A DNA stretch of 64,000 bases from assembly GCF_029961025.1 (NCBI RefSeq), contig NZ_JASBVP010000002.1:434001-498000 (forward strand). The letters run 5' to 3'. This stretch comes from Mycobacterium sp. (GTDB taxonomy: Bacteria; Actinomycetota; Actinomycetes; Mycobacteriales; Mycobacteriaceae). Below the pieces are notes generated by a model, which saw nothing but the letters and a program-made list of their open reading frames with translations, made no database searches and had not been told where the DNA came from. Below are positions 13,311 through 23,305 of this stretch, piece after piece (the stretch's first letter is position 1; each line of letters begins with the position of its first letter). The translations under genes were made by a program, and so were the position numbers.

Positions 13311-13639
13311 GTGCGATGTGCTCAAGGCGTGGGTGGCTGGGGGGCGGCGCCGGGGGGCTGGCGGCGCGCGGTGTGATCTTTGCGATCCAGCTGTACCGGC
13401 ACCTGATTTCGCCGTTGCGGTTGCCGACCTGCCGGTTCATTCCGACGTGTAGCCAGTACGCGGTCGAAGCCCTTACCGAATTTGGTCTTCTCAGGGGAGG
13501 CTGGTTAGCCGCGGTGCGACTGGCGAAATGTGGGCCGTGGCATCCGGGAGGCTGGGACCCCATCCCGGACCGTGAGCATGCGGACGGTGACGGCGCAGCC
13601 ACTCCGACGAGTCTAGGGGAGAGTGGGTCTTTTGTTTGA
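13307..13639 (+). CDS. yidD: Membrane protein insertion efficiency factor YidD
   Basis: A 110-residue protein with the YidD (DUF37) core: an amphipathic [12 protein letters not shown] segment, [15 protein letters not shown], and the C-terminal GGWDPIP. It is a small inner-face membrane protein thought to help YidC insert proteins. Its start overlaps the rnpA stop (ATGA-like, 4 bp) and its end overlaps yidC by 17 bp, so the three genes are translationally coupled. A Gly-rich segment near residues 10-18 is not part of the usual domain. Confidence 0.93.
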   Translation: MSAMCSRRGWLGGGAGGLAARGVIFAIQLYRHLISPLRLPTCRFIPTCSQYAVEALTEFGLLRGGWLAAVRLAKCGPWHPGGWDPIPDREHADGDGAATPTSLGESGSFV

Positions 13640-14756
13640 TTGGTTCAGCCTGGACATCGTTTACTACCCGGTCTCGGCGATCATGTGGCTTTGGTACAAA
13701 ACGTTCGGTTTTGTGTTAGGACCGTCGAGCTTTTTCACCTGGGCGCTGTCGGTCATGTTTTTGGTATTCACTCTTCGGGCATTGTTATACCGCCCATTCG
13801 TTCGGCAAATTCGCACGACCCGGCAGATGCAGGAACTGCAGCCGCAAATTAAGGCCCTGCAGAAAAAATACGGCAAAGATCGTCAGCGGATGGCACTGGA
13901 GATGCAGAAACTCCAGCGTGAACACGGCTTTAATCCCATTCTGGGCTGCTTGCCGATGCTGGCGCAAATCCCTGTTTTTTTGGGGTTATATCATGTCTTG
14001 CGGTCGTTTAATCGGACAACCGGCGGATTCGGTCAACCACATCTGTCGGTGGCCGAGAACCGGGCCACAGGTAACTACGTTTTCAGCCCGGCCGACGTAG
14101 GGCACTTCCTGGATGCCAACCTGTTCGGAGCCCCGATCGGGGCGTATATGACACAACGCACGGGTTTGGACGCGTTCACTGAATTTAGTCGGCCGGCAGT
14201 GATCGCGGTTGGCGTCCCATTGATGATCGTGGCGGGGATAGCAACGCATTTTAATAGCCGTGCCTCGGTGTCCCGCCAAAGCCCGGAGGCCGCGGCGAAT
14301 CCGCAGACGGCCATGATGAATAAAATGGCGCTGTACGTGTTCCCATTGGGTGTGATCGTCGGGGGACCGTTTCTGCCGCTGGCAATCATTGTGTACTGGG
14401 TGTCAAACAATATTTGGACTTTTTTCCAGCAGCACCATGTGTTCGCGATGATCGAGAGGGAAGAAGAGGCAAAAAAGCGCGAAGCAATCCAACGGCGCGC
14501 AGCGAACGCGCCGGCACCTGGAGTGAAACCCAAGCGCTCACCTAGATCTGCAGCGGTGTCCGGGGAGAAAGCACCGTCAATGGCTGCCGATGGAGTGCCA
14601 TCGGGGTCAACGCGGACGGAAGCGGACGGCGAAGGCTGGCCGGTTAACGGCATGTCCTCAGAAGATTTAAATAAGCCAACTGAAGGTGCGCGTAGTAAAG
14701 GGGCGAGGAACCGTGCGCGGCGGCCGGGCGCCAGGCCGAAGAGAAGGAAACGGTAA
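13623..14756 (+). CDS. yidC: Membrane protein insertase YidC/Oxa1
   Basis: A 377-residue polytopic protein. It starts at GTG 13623 ([17 protein letters not shown]), the conserved actinobacterial N-terminus. A hydrophobic first segment is followed by the cytoplasmic coiled-coil hairpin [20 protein letters not shown]. The insertase segments follow, including [19 protein letters not shown] and [26 protein letters not shown]. The ~90-residue tail is basic and hydrophilic, ending in [12 protein letters not shown], and may contact ribosomes. It inserts and folds membrane proteins with or without SecYEG. Overlap with yidD implies joint translation. Confidence 0.97.
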   Translation: MGLLFDWFSLDIVYYPVSAIMWLWYKTFGFVLGPSSFFTWALSVMFLVFTLRALLYRPFVRQIRTTRQMQELQPQIKALQKKYGKDRQRMALEMQKLQREHGFNPILGCLPMLAQIPVFLGLYHVLRSFNRTTGGFGQPHLSVAENRATGNYVFSPADVGHFLDANLFGAPIGAYMTQRTGLDAFTEFSRPAVIAVGVPLMIVAGIATHFNSRASVSRQSPEAAANPQTAMMNKMALYVFPLGVIVGGPFLPLAIIVYWVSNNIWTFFQQHHVFAMIEREEEAKKREAIQRRAANAPAPGVKPKRSPRSAAVSGEKAPSMAADGVPSGSTRTEADGEGWPVNGMSSEDLNKPTEGARSKGARNRARRPGARPKRRKR

Positions 14757-14869
14757 CGACCCGGTTAAGTTCGGTTAGGCGTGAGTGGAGAAGGGTACGC
14801 GGCCGGAAGCGGGTAACGGCGGACGGTTGAGCATGCGAGAGCGTAGCCCGCAGTGAGGGAGAGACGAGC

Positions 14870-15472
14870 ATGACAGACGCTGAGACGACAGAACGCGAGT
14901 CCAGTCTGAACGGACCGAGGGCCGATGCCGCTGAAGACCGGGCGGTATCAGAGATGGCTGATGACGAATATGGGACCGACGATTTGGAAGAACGGCTAGT
15001 CACCGAGGGTGAGATCGCCGGTGATTATTTGGAAGAGTTGCTGGATCTGCTCGACTTCGACGGGGACATCGACCTCGACGTCGAGGGAGATCGTGCGGTG
15101 GTCAGTATTGATGGAGGCAATGACCTGAAAAAGCTGGTGGGGCGTGAGGGGGAGGTTCTCGACGCCTTGCAGGAACTGACCCGGCTGGCGGTACATCAGA
15201 AGTTGGGTGTGCGCAGCAGATTGATGCTTGATATCGGGGGGTGGCGGCGTCGCCGCCGTGAAGAACTAACGGCATTGGGTACGGCTGCAGCGCAACGCGT
15301 CCTCGAGACCGGCGAACGGGAGGACCTTGCCCCGATGACTCCGTTTGAACGCAAGGTTGTTCACGATGCCGTAGCGGCAGTGGTTGGAGTGCGTAGCGAG
15401 AGCGAGGGCATCGAACCACTGCGGCATGTCGTTGTTTTACCGGACCACGATTACCGACTTACAGAGACGTAA
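14870..15472 (+). CDS. jag: RNA-binding protein Jag/KhpB (KH-R3H)
   Basis: A 200-residue protein. The acidic N-terminal ~60 residues precede a KH domain with GREG as its GxxG loop (KKLVGREGEVLDALQ). The C-terminal R3H domain includes LETGEREDLAPMTPFERKVVHDAV. KhpB binds RNA and, in Gram-positives, affects cell elongation and division with KhpA. Its position downstream of yidC is universal in actinobacteria. It lies 113 bp after yidC and 27 bp before rsmG. The Jag_N domain found in firmicutes is not evident. Confidence 0.93.
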   Translation: MTDAETTERESSLNGPRADAAEDRAVSEMADDEYGTDDLEERLVTEGEIAGDYLEELLDLLDFDGDIDLDVEGDRAVVSIDGGNDLKKLVGREGEVLDALQELTRLAVHQKLGVRSRLMLDIGGWRRRRREELTALGTAAAQRVLETGEREDLAPMTPFERKVVHDAVAAVVGVRSESEGIEPLRHVVVLPDHDYRLTET

Positions 15473-17213
<1,741 letters not shown>

Positions 17214-17217
<4 letters not shown>

Positions 17218-18194
17218 CCCAGCCGTTACGCAGGAAAGGAGGCCTCGGTCGAGGCCTGGCTTCGCTGATCCCCACCGGCCCGGCCGACGGCGAGTCACGG
17301 CCACTGGGGCCACGGATGGGTGACGCGGCAGCTGACGTCGTATTGGGCAAACCGGTTTCGGAACACCCGGGCACCGCCGCGATCTACCAGGAGATCGACC
17401 CCGCCCTCATCGAACCTAATCCCCGCCAGCCCCGCCAAGTGTTCGACGAGGAAGCCCACGCCGAACTCGTCCATTCCATCCGTGAGTTCGGCTTGCTCCA
17501 GCCGATCGTGGTGCGCGCCGTGAACGGATCCCAGAACGGGAACAGCCGTTACCAGATCGTGATGGGGGAGCGGCGTTGGCGTGCTGCCCGTGAAGCCGGC
17601 CTGGCCGCGGTTCCGGCGATTGTGCGCCAAACAGGGGACGATAACCTGCTGCGCGACGCACTTTTGGAGAACATTCACCGCGTGCAGTTAAATCCGTTGG
17701 AAGAGGCGGCGGCCTACCAGCAACTATTGGACGAGTTCGGTGTCACCCATGATGAGCTGGCCGCCCGTATTGGCCGATCACGCCCGGTCATCACGAACAT
17801 GATTCGGCTGCTGCGGCTACCGATTGCGGTACAGCGGCGGGTGGCCGCGGGTGTGCTGTCGGCCGGTCACGCGCGAGCACTGCTGGCCGTGGAGGCCGGT
17901 CCGGAGGCCCAGGAGGAGCTCGCGGCGCGCATTGTGGCCGAAGGCCTTTCGGTACGGGCCACCGAAGAAGCGGTCACCCTCATCAACCGCGGAAGAACGG
18001 CCACATCGGTACCGCCGAAGCGTAAACCCGTTCAGATGCCGGGCCTGCAGGACGTTGCGGAGCGGCTCTCCAACGCGTTGGACACTCGTGTCACGGTCAG
18101 CCTGGGTAAACGCAAGGGCAAGATCGTCGTCGAGTTCGGTTCGGTGGACGACCTGCAGCGCATTATCGCTATGATGACCGGGCCGAAGACTTGA
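17214..18194 (+). CDS. parB: Chromosome partitioning CTPase ParB
   Basis: A 326-residue ParB/Spo0J protein whose ATG overlaps the parA stop (ATGA). The conserved N-terminus [13 protein letters not shown] is the ParA-stimulating peptide. The CTP-binding domain contains [23 protein letters not shown] and the [12 protein letters not shown] box. The helix-turn-helix ([16 protein letters not shown]) binds parS, and the C-terminal dimerisation domain ends around [11 protein letters not shown]. It loads at parS, spreads by CTP switching and directs origin segregation with ParA and SMC. Confidence 0.97.
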
Positions 18195-18528
18195 GCGCCC
18201 GCCGGCCGATAACCGCAGCACCGCCCCGCCGATGCGGGCCGAGCACACCCAAACCGGACGAATCGGCTCGCAAGCCCCGCCCCGGTCGGTGTTTTCCCGG
18301 AGAAACACGCCGACCGAGCTGTACCTCGACTAACCGGAGCTCTGCGCCGACCGGGATCTGGGCGACAGGGTCATCGGGCACCAACTAGCTCGGTGATGGC
18401 AAACTCTCTTATCCTGAAAGGGTTGCTAGGGGTGCAGGTCAAGAGTCCAGCTCTTCGGCATACGCACCGAGCCGGCTCGCGAAGGAGCAGGGCCATCAGC
18501 ACTAGCACGCACGGAGGCCAGCAATCTA
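18195..18528. other. Intergenic region parB to GNAT-like gene
   Basis: A 334-bp stretch with no supported gene. Its main structure is the hairpin at 18283-18316. GC-rich sequence before it gives way to a more AT-rich stretch (CTCTTATCCTGAAAGGGTTG, near 18405-18424) that may hold the promoter of the next gene. A GGAGG motif at 18511-18515 is its likely ribosome site. Confidence 0.6.
18283..18316 (+). terminator. Hairpin downstream of parB
   Basis: The left arm CGGTCGGTGTTT pairs with AAACACGCCGACCG, leaving a two-base bulge and a loop of about nine bases. There is no following T-run, as is common for mycobacterial terminators. Located about 90 bp after the parB stop, it may end the rpmH-parB transcript. 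Confidence 0.45.
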
Positions 18529-19281
18529 GTGTCTGTCCGAATCACACCGTTGCGGCTCGAAGCCTTTGAACAATTGCCCAAGCATGCGCGGCGCTGCGTC
18601 TTTTGGGAAGTCGACCCCGCAACCCTCGGCAAAGAGCATCACCTCGCCGATCCCGAGTTCGAAAAGGAGGCCTGGCTGTCGATGGTGATGCTAGAGTGGG
18701 GATCTTGCGGTCAGATCGCTACCGCCGTGACGTCCGATGATGACGACAGCGAATCGCCATGCCTCGGGTATGTGCTCTACGCGCCGCCACGTACGGTCCC
18801 GCGAGCGCGTCGAATGCCCACCGCGCCGGTGTCGGCCGACGCCATCCTACTGACGTCAATGGGTGTGGAACCTGGACGGGCCGCCGAGGACCTGTCGCAG
18901 AGCCTGATCGCCCGGGTGGTCGAGGAGCTGGTCCGCCGGGGGGTGCGAGCATTGGAGGCCTTCGGACGCACACCGGCGACCGTGGAGTTACACAACGTGC
19001 CGGCAAGCGACCCGCTCATGCAGCCGGTGGTGGAGACGTTCGGTGACTGCTCGGTCGAGCAGTGCGTCATCGATGCCGAGTTTTTGCGCGACGTCGGCTT
19101 TGTCGTCGTCGCGCCCCATCGGTACTTCCCGCGGCTGCGGTTGGAGCTGGACAGGGGCTTAGGGTGGAAAGCCGAAGTCGAGGCCGCTTTGGAGCGATTG
19201 CTGCAGAGTGAAGGATTACAGCGCCCGGTTTCGGCCGGCTGTCCGGGGATCGCGGAGTCTTCCCGCTTGTTCCACCTCTAA
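18529..19281 (+). CDS. GNAT-like conserved protein (Rv3916c-like)
   Basis: A 250-residue protein with GTG start and GGAGG about 13 nt upstream. It begins VRITPLRLEAFEQLPKHARRCVFWE, the conserved start of the mycobacterial protein encoded between parB and cwlM. The central region GVEPGRAAEDLSQSLIARVVEELVRRGVRALEAFG resembles the cofactor-binding helix part of GCN5-related N-acetyltransferases. No substrate can be assigned. Its last 66 bp overlap the 3' end of cwlM on the opposite strand, so the two convergent genes share sequence. The acetyltransferase label is a weak family inference. Confidence 0.85.
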   Translation: MSVRITPLRLEAFEQLPKHARRCVFWEVDPATLGKEHHLADPEFEKEAWLSMVMLEWGSCGQIATAVTSDDDDSESPCLGYVLYAPPRTVPRARRMPTAPVSADAILLTSMGVEPGRAAEDLSQSLIARVVEELVRRGVRALEAFGRTPATVELHNVPASDPLMQPVVETFGDCSVEQCVIDAEFLRDVGFVVVAPHRYFPRLRLELDRGLGWKAEVEAALERLLQSEGLQRPVSAGCPGIAESSRLFHL

Positions 19282-20463
19282 TTCGTGGGCAAGTAGCTCG
19301 GCAAAGGTGAAGGTACCGGTGGGTCGGTCGTTTTTGCCGAGCAGGTAAAGTCGTTTGACCGCCGCCAGGATCCCCTCAGCGATCGCGTCTCGGGTTTCGG
19401 GCTTGACCAACAACGCCCGGTCGTCGGGGTTGGTGATGTATCCGACGTCGATCTGAACTGTCGGCATCCGGGTCAATCTCAACAAATCCCACGTCCGCCC
19501 GTGGGTGCGACAGTCGCATAGCCCGGTACGGGCCACCAGTTCCCGCTGGACGAAGTCCGCTAAATGGCGCCCGATGGTGGACACCGAACCGTGGGAGTTC
19601 CCGAAGTAAAACGAGGCCACGCCGTTGGCGGCCGGACTAGGTAGGGCCGCGCAGCGGAGGCTGATCATCAGGTCGGCGCCGACGGCGTTGGCGGTGGCGG
19701 CGCGCTCGGCATCCGACGGGCTACGGCTGATCGGCCGGGACAGGAACGTTTCCATGCCGATAGCGGTCATCCTGCCTTCGAGTCGGCTTGCTAAGTCCCA
19801 CAACACATCCGCTTCGCTAATGGGCCCCGTCGGTCCGTGAGTGATCAGTCCCCGGTCGGTACCGCCGCGGCCGGGGTCGATGATGATGCGCTTACCGGAG
19901 AGTTTCGGGCCGGAGCTGCGGACTAACTCTTCCTCACGGATGGCGTGCGGCGAGCCGCCGGTAACCCGTGAACCGAGAAAATACAACGAGCGCAACGTTT
20001 CCGGTCCGCAGATACCGTCGGCGTAAAGACCATACTCACGCTGGTAAGCCATCAGGGCGTTGTGGGTCTGCAACCCGAAATACCCGTCGACCAGGCCGGT
20101 ATAAAAACCCAGTTCCTGCAAGCGGGCCTGCAGGGCGGCGACGTCGTCGCCGTATAGCGGGGCGCCGAACTGGTGGTACAGCGGACGAGCACCCAGCCGG
20201 TAGGACGCCTCTTTCAGCGCCCGGTAAGTAGCCTCCCCGACGATCCCGTCGACAAGTAGCCCGCGATCCTGCTGGAAGGCGCGTACCGCCCGGTCAAGCT
20301 TCGCGTCGAACACATCGGACGGCACCTGATTTCCCGCGGGGGGGTGGTCAGCCGAGTCATCCAGTAGACCCAACTCAACGAGAGTGCGTCGGATCTCGGC
20401 CACCGCGGTGCCGCGGTCGCCACAGCGCAACGCCTCGACGTAGTGGCGGCGGCAACTCGACAT
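19216..20463 (-). CDS. cwlM: CwlM, peptidoglycan precursor synthesis regulator (amidase-like)
   Basis: A 415-residue protein from the ATG at 20463 (MSSCRRHYVEALRCGDRG). It carries two peptidoglycan-binding type 1 repeats (about 15-90, FDAKLDRAVRAFQQDRGLLVDGIVG; and about 95-165, LQELGFYTGLVDGYFG). An amidase_3 domain follows (RIIIDPGRGGTDRG to VDVGYITNPDDR). In mycobacteria it lacks a signal peptide, is a PknB target, and when phosphorylated activates MurA. The first metal-binding His of active amidases is replaced, since the motif reads DPGRGG rather than DPGHGG, supporting a regulatory role. It overlaps the neighbouring convergent gene by 66 bp. Confidence 0.94.
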   Translation of the reverse strand: MSSCRRHYVEALRCGDRGTAVAEIRRTLVELGLLDDSADHPPAGNQVPSDVFDAKLDRAVRAFQQDRGLLVDGIVGEATYRALKEASYRLGARPLYHQFGAPLYGDDVAALQARLQELGFYTGLVDGYFGLQTHNALMAYQREYGLYADGICGPETLRSLYFLGSRVTGGSPHAIREEELVRSSGPKLSGKRIIIDPGRGGTDRGLITHGPTGPISEADVLWDLASRLEGRMTAIGMETFLSRPISRSPSDAERAATANAVGADLMISLRCAALPSPAANGVASFYFGNSHGSVSTIGRHLADFVQRELVARTGLCDCRTHGRTWDLLRLTRMPTVQIDVGYITNPDDRALLVKPETRDAIAEGILAAVKRLYLLGKNDRPTGTFTFAELLAHELEVEQAGRLRDPRTAGRNRAL

Positions 20464-20581
20464 GACAAGGACCCTCCGGGAGCCAACTGCCAGCATGGAT
20501 CACCGTGAGCACGGCTACCGGGTTATTGTCTCAGACGCCGGCCGCTTTTAAACATCGGATCAACAGCGACGATGCCGGAAA

Positions 20582-20923
20582 CTAGACGACGTCGGACAGG
20601 TCCCGCAGCAACGCCGCCTTGCCTTTGGCGCCGACGATCCGCTTCACCGGTTGCCCGTCTTTGAACAAGATGAGGGTGGGAATGGAGACCACCTGAAAAT
20701 TGCGCGCGGTCTCCGGATTGGCATCCACATCGAGTTTAGCGACCGTAAGCCGGTCGGCATTCTCGGCGGCAATCTCCTCCAATACCGGTGCCACCATCCG
20801 GCACGGCCCGCACCAAGCTGCCCAAAAGTCGACGAGCACAGGTCGGTTGTTTCCTAATACCTCCGACGCAAAGGTTGCGTCGGAGACTTCCACCGTGGCT
20901 CCGGGGTGTTCAGCCTTTGTCAT
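20582..20923 (-). CDS. trxC: Thioredoxin (TrxC type)
   Basis: A 113-residue thioredoxin with active site W37-C-G-P-C41 and the cis-Pro segment [10 protein letters not shown]. It is a cytoplasmic disulfide reductant for ribonucleotide reductase and peroxiredoxins, recycled by TrxB2. The ATG overlaps the trxB2 stop by 4 bp, so reductase and thioredoxin are translated together. Length and motifs are normal. Confidence 0.97.
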   Translation of the reverse strand: MTKAEHPGATVEVSDATFASEVLGNNRPVLVDFWAAWCGPCRMVAPVLEEIAAENADRLTVAKLDVDANPETARNFQVVSIPTLILFKDGQPVKRIVGAKGKAALLRDLSDVV

Positions 20924-21942
20924 CGTGGGGCTCCAATCAAGGTGTCGGTACTGTCAGCGTCTCCCGTTGACGCGTTTGCCGCGGTTTTCGGAGAGATGTC
21001 CGACCCCGCGTGTTCCGCCAGCCATCGCTCGGCGTCGATTGCGGCGGCGCAGCCGCTGCCGGCGGCGGTGACGGCCTGCCGATAAGTTCGGTCCACCAGA
21101 TCGCCGGCGGCAAACACGCCATCCACCGAAGTGGCGGTGCTGCGTCCCTTTACCAGCACGTAACCGTCCGGGTCGAGGTCGACAATCCCGCGAACCAACT
21201 CGGAACGCGGATCGTGGCCGATCGCGATGAAGACCCCGGTCACCGCCAACGTAGACTCCGCGCCGGTGACGGTGTCGCGAATGCGCAGTCCGGACACCGT
21301 GGTATCGCCTTCGACGGCGACGACGACGTGGTTGGTGATAAAGCGGATCTTGTCGTTGCCGCGTGCCCGGTTGAGCATGATTTTCGAGGCCCGAAATTCT
21401 TCGCGGCGGTGCACGATCGTGACGCTGCGGGCGAACCGGGTGAGAAAAACCGCTTCCTCCATCGCCGAGTCACCGCCGCCGATGACGGCGATGTCCTGGC
21501 CGCGAAAAAAGAACCCGTCGCAAGTGGCGCACGAACTCACGCCGCGGCCCAGCAACTCCTGTTCGCCGGGCACATGCAGATACCGTGCGGCGGCGCCCAT
21601 CGCCAGGATGACGGCCCGCGCCCGGTGGGTTTGTCCGCCGGCAGTGGTGACCGATTTGACCGGACCGTCAAGCGCTGCCGCTACGACGTCCTCCGTCCTC
21701 AGGTCGGCGCCGAACCGCAGTGCTTGCTCGCGCATCTGGTCCATCAGCTCCGGTCCGGTGATGCCGTCACGGAAGCCGGGATAGTTCTCCACCTCGGTGG
21801 TGGTCATTAGCGCGCCACCGAATGACGTCCCCTCGAACACCAAAGGCGCAAGCTGTGCGCGGGCCGCGTAGAGCGCCGCGGTGTACCCGGCGGGACCGGA
21901 ACCGATGACGATCACATCATGAACGGGGCTGGTGGCAGTCAT
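20920..21942 (-). CDS. trxB2: Thioredoxin reductase
   Basis: A 340-residue flavoprotein. An N-terminal FAD dinucleotide fold ([18 protein letters not shown]), the redox centre C138-A-T-C141, an NADPH fold ([15 protein letters not shown]) and the second FAD segment VFAAGDLVD are visible. It passes electrons from NADPH to thioredoxin. It is encoded immediately upstream of and overlapping trxC, with sigM and its regulator just upstream on the same strand. The sigM-rsmA-trxB2-trxC arrangement is conserved in mycobacteria and fits an oxidative or envelope-stress operon. Confidence 0.97.
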   Translation of the reverse strand: MTATSPVHDVIVIGSGPAGYTAALYAARAQLAPLVFEGTSFGGALMTTTEVENYPGFRDGITGPELMDQMREQALRFGADLRTEDVVAAALDGPVKSVTTAGGQTHRARAVILAMGAAARYLHVPGEQELLGRGVSSCATCDGFFFRGQDIAVIGGGDSAMEEAVFLTRFARSVTIVHRREEFRASKIMLNRARGNDKIRFITNHVVVAVEGDTTVSGLRIRDTVTGAESTLAVTGVFIAIGHDPRSELVRGIVDLDPDGYVLVKGRSTATSVDGVFAAGDLVDRTYRQAVTAAGSGCAAAIDAERWLAEHAGSDISPKTAANASTGDADSTDTLIGAPR

Positions 21943-22024
21943 ACGAACCTTTCGTCAAGCTGGTCCAGCGGGTCTACAAACGTCTACGAACGCCGGGGCG
22001 GGCATAGCTTGTTCCCGGTTAACT

Positions 22025-22621
22025 CTACGGGCGGCGGACGAGGGTGCTGGCCAACACGGCGGTATCGGCCGCGCTGCAGCGTGGCGCCACCGCCAGTACG
22101 GCGAGTTCATCGGGCCGGTCCGCGGGCAGCACCAGCACCACACCGGGGTGCCCGTTGATCCGGATCGGCCGGGCGCCCAGCACCCGGGTCGACGAAGAAT
22201 AGCCGAGGCCGTTCAGGCAGGACACCCGGCGCGGTGCATCGGTGAGCGGACCGTAGTCAGGGCTGTGATCGAGCAGCCCGAAAATCTGGCCGTCGGACAA
22301 CGGAATCGGGAACGCCCGCGAGGAGACGGTGAGGTGCTGCACGGTGTCGGGGGCGGTGGGCACGGTAACCGGCGCGTCGACAACGCCAACTGTGCCCAGT
22401 CCGATCGCAGCGGCGACGGCACCCACACCCGCTGCGGCGGCAATCGTCTTCGCCCGGCAGGTGATCGGGCGGGCTGCGTGGGCGGCGCGGTGCGGGGAGC
22501 GGACCGGGGCACCGTCCGCAGACTGCGCTGCCGCCGCGATGCGCGCGTCGACGACCGGATCATGCTCGGCTGCACCCATGCTCCCAGTGTCGGTGATCCC
22601 CACAATCACCGCTATCCACAC
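22025..22621 (-). CDS. rsmA: Shortened SigM anti-sigma factor (RsmA/Rv3912-like)
   Basis: A 198-residue protein from the GTG at 22621, which has AAGGA nine bases upstream. An alternative ATG at 22579 gives 184 residues. One hydrophobic segment (AAAAGVGAVAAAIGLGTVG) separates a very short cytoplasmic N-terminus from an extracytoplasmic domain (PIPLSDGQIFGLLDHSPDYGP, CSAADTAVLASTLV). Position directly after sigM and the C-terminal domain identify the SigM regulator. Relatives are about 250 residues and begin with a ~70-residue helical sigma-binding domain. That domain is not visible here, and only ~70 bp separates the gene from sigM. It may be unable to hold SigM. Confidence 0.8.
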   Translation of the reverse strand: MWIAVIVGITDTGSMGAAEHDPVVDARIAAAAQSADGAPVRSPHRAAHAARPITCRAKTIAAAAGVGAVAAAIGLGTVGVVDAPVTVPTAPDTVQHLTVSSRAFPIPLSDGQIFGLLDHSPDYGPLTDAPRRVSCLNGLGYSSSTRVLGARPIRINGHPGVVLVLPADRPDELAVLAVAPRCSAADTAVLASTLVRRP

Positions 22622-22690
22622 CCGCGAAGTTCCTTTTAAGGACTCCGGTTCGGCGGGGGAGGACGCCGCGGCCCCGAGACGGTGTGCGGG

Positions 22691-23227
22691 TCAGCCCAAC
22701 AGCACACCGAGGCGGGCACGTGCCCGCGAGCAGCGGCTTTTGACCGTGCCCTCGGCGACTCCGAGAATCCGGGCGGCGTCAGCGATCGAATAACCTTGCA
22801 TGTCGACGGCCACCACCGCAGCGCGTTGCTCGCTGGGCAGCCGCATCAGGGCCTGCTGAACCATGATGGCGGTGTCCGCCTGGGCGGTCCGGTCGGCAAC
22901 CGGATATTCGTCATCGAGGGTGGTCGTCGGGTGGGCCCTGGCGCGGCGCAGCCGGTCCAGGCAGGCATTGACCACGATCCGGTATAACCAACTGCTCACC
23001 GCGGCGTCGTGGCGGAAGTGGCCGGCGGACCGGTGGGCCGAGAGCATGGCGTCCTGCAGGGCGTCTTCCGCGTCTTCAGGGTTGCGACTGGTCAGCCGGG
23101 CCAGCCGGCGAAGCTGCCGGCGATGACGGTGGAACAGTTCCTGAAAGGCGTAGCGGTCGCCGGCGACGTGGGCGGCCAGCAATTCCGAATCGCTACGCTG
23201 CCGGCGAACCTCGCCCCCGAACTCCAC
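22691..23227 (-). CDS. sigM: ECF RNA polymerase sigma factor SigM
   Basis: A 178-residue group 4 sigma factor. Region 2 contains DAEDALQDAMLSAHRSAGHF and SSWLYRIVVNACLDRLRR, and region 4 contains RAAVVAVDMQGYSIADAARILGVAEGTVKSR. It directs RNA polymerase to envelope/ESX-related promoters in mycobacteria. The downstream anti-sigma gene looks truncated in this genome. The gene lies 78 bp after mviN on the same strand. It is slightly shorter than M. tuberculosis SigM at the C-terminus, but both DNA-binding regions are complete. Confidence 0.95.
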   Translation of the reverse strand: MEFGGEVRRQRSDSELLAAHVAGDRYAFQELFHRHRRQLRRLARLTSRNPEDAEDALQDAMLSAHRSAGHFRHDAAVSSWLYRIVVNACLDRLRRARAHPTTTLDDEYPVADRTAQADTAIMVQQALMRLPSEQRAAVVAVDMQGYSIADAARILGVAEGTVKSRCSRARARLGVLLG

Positions 23228-23305
23228 GGCCGGACGGTAACCAATCGGTCGTCCGTCGGCACTTCACCCGGTGGATGTGTGCCGGCCTGACCCGACTCCA
23301 GGTGG

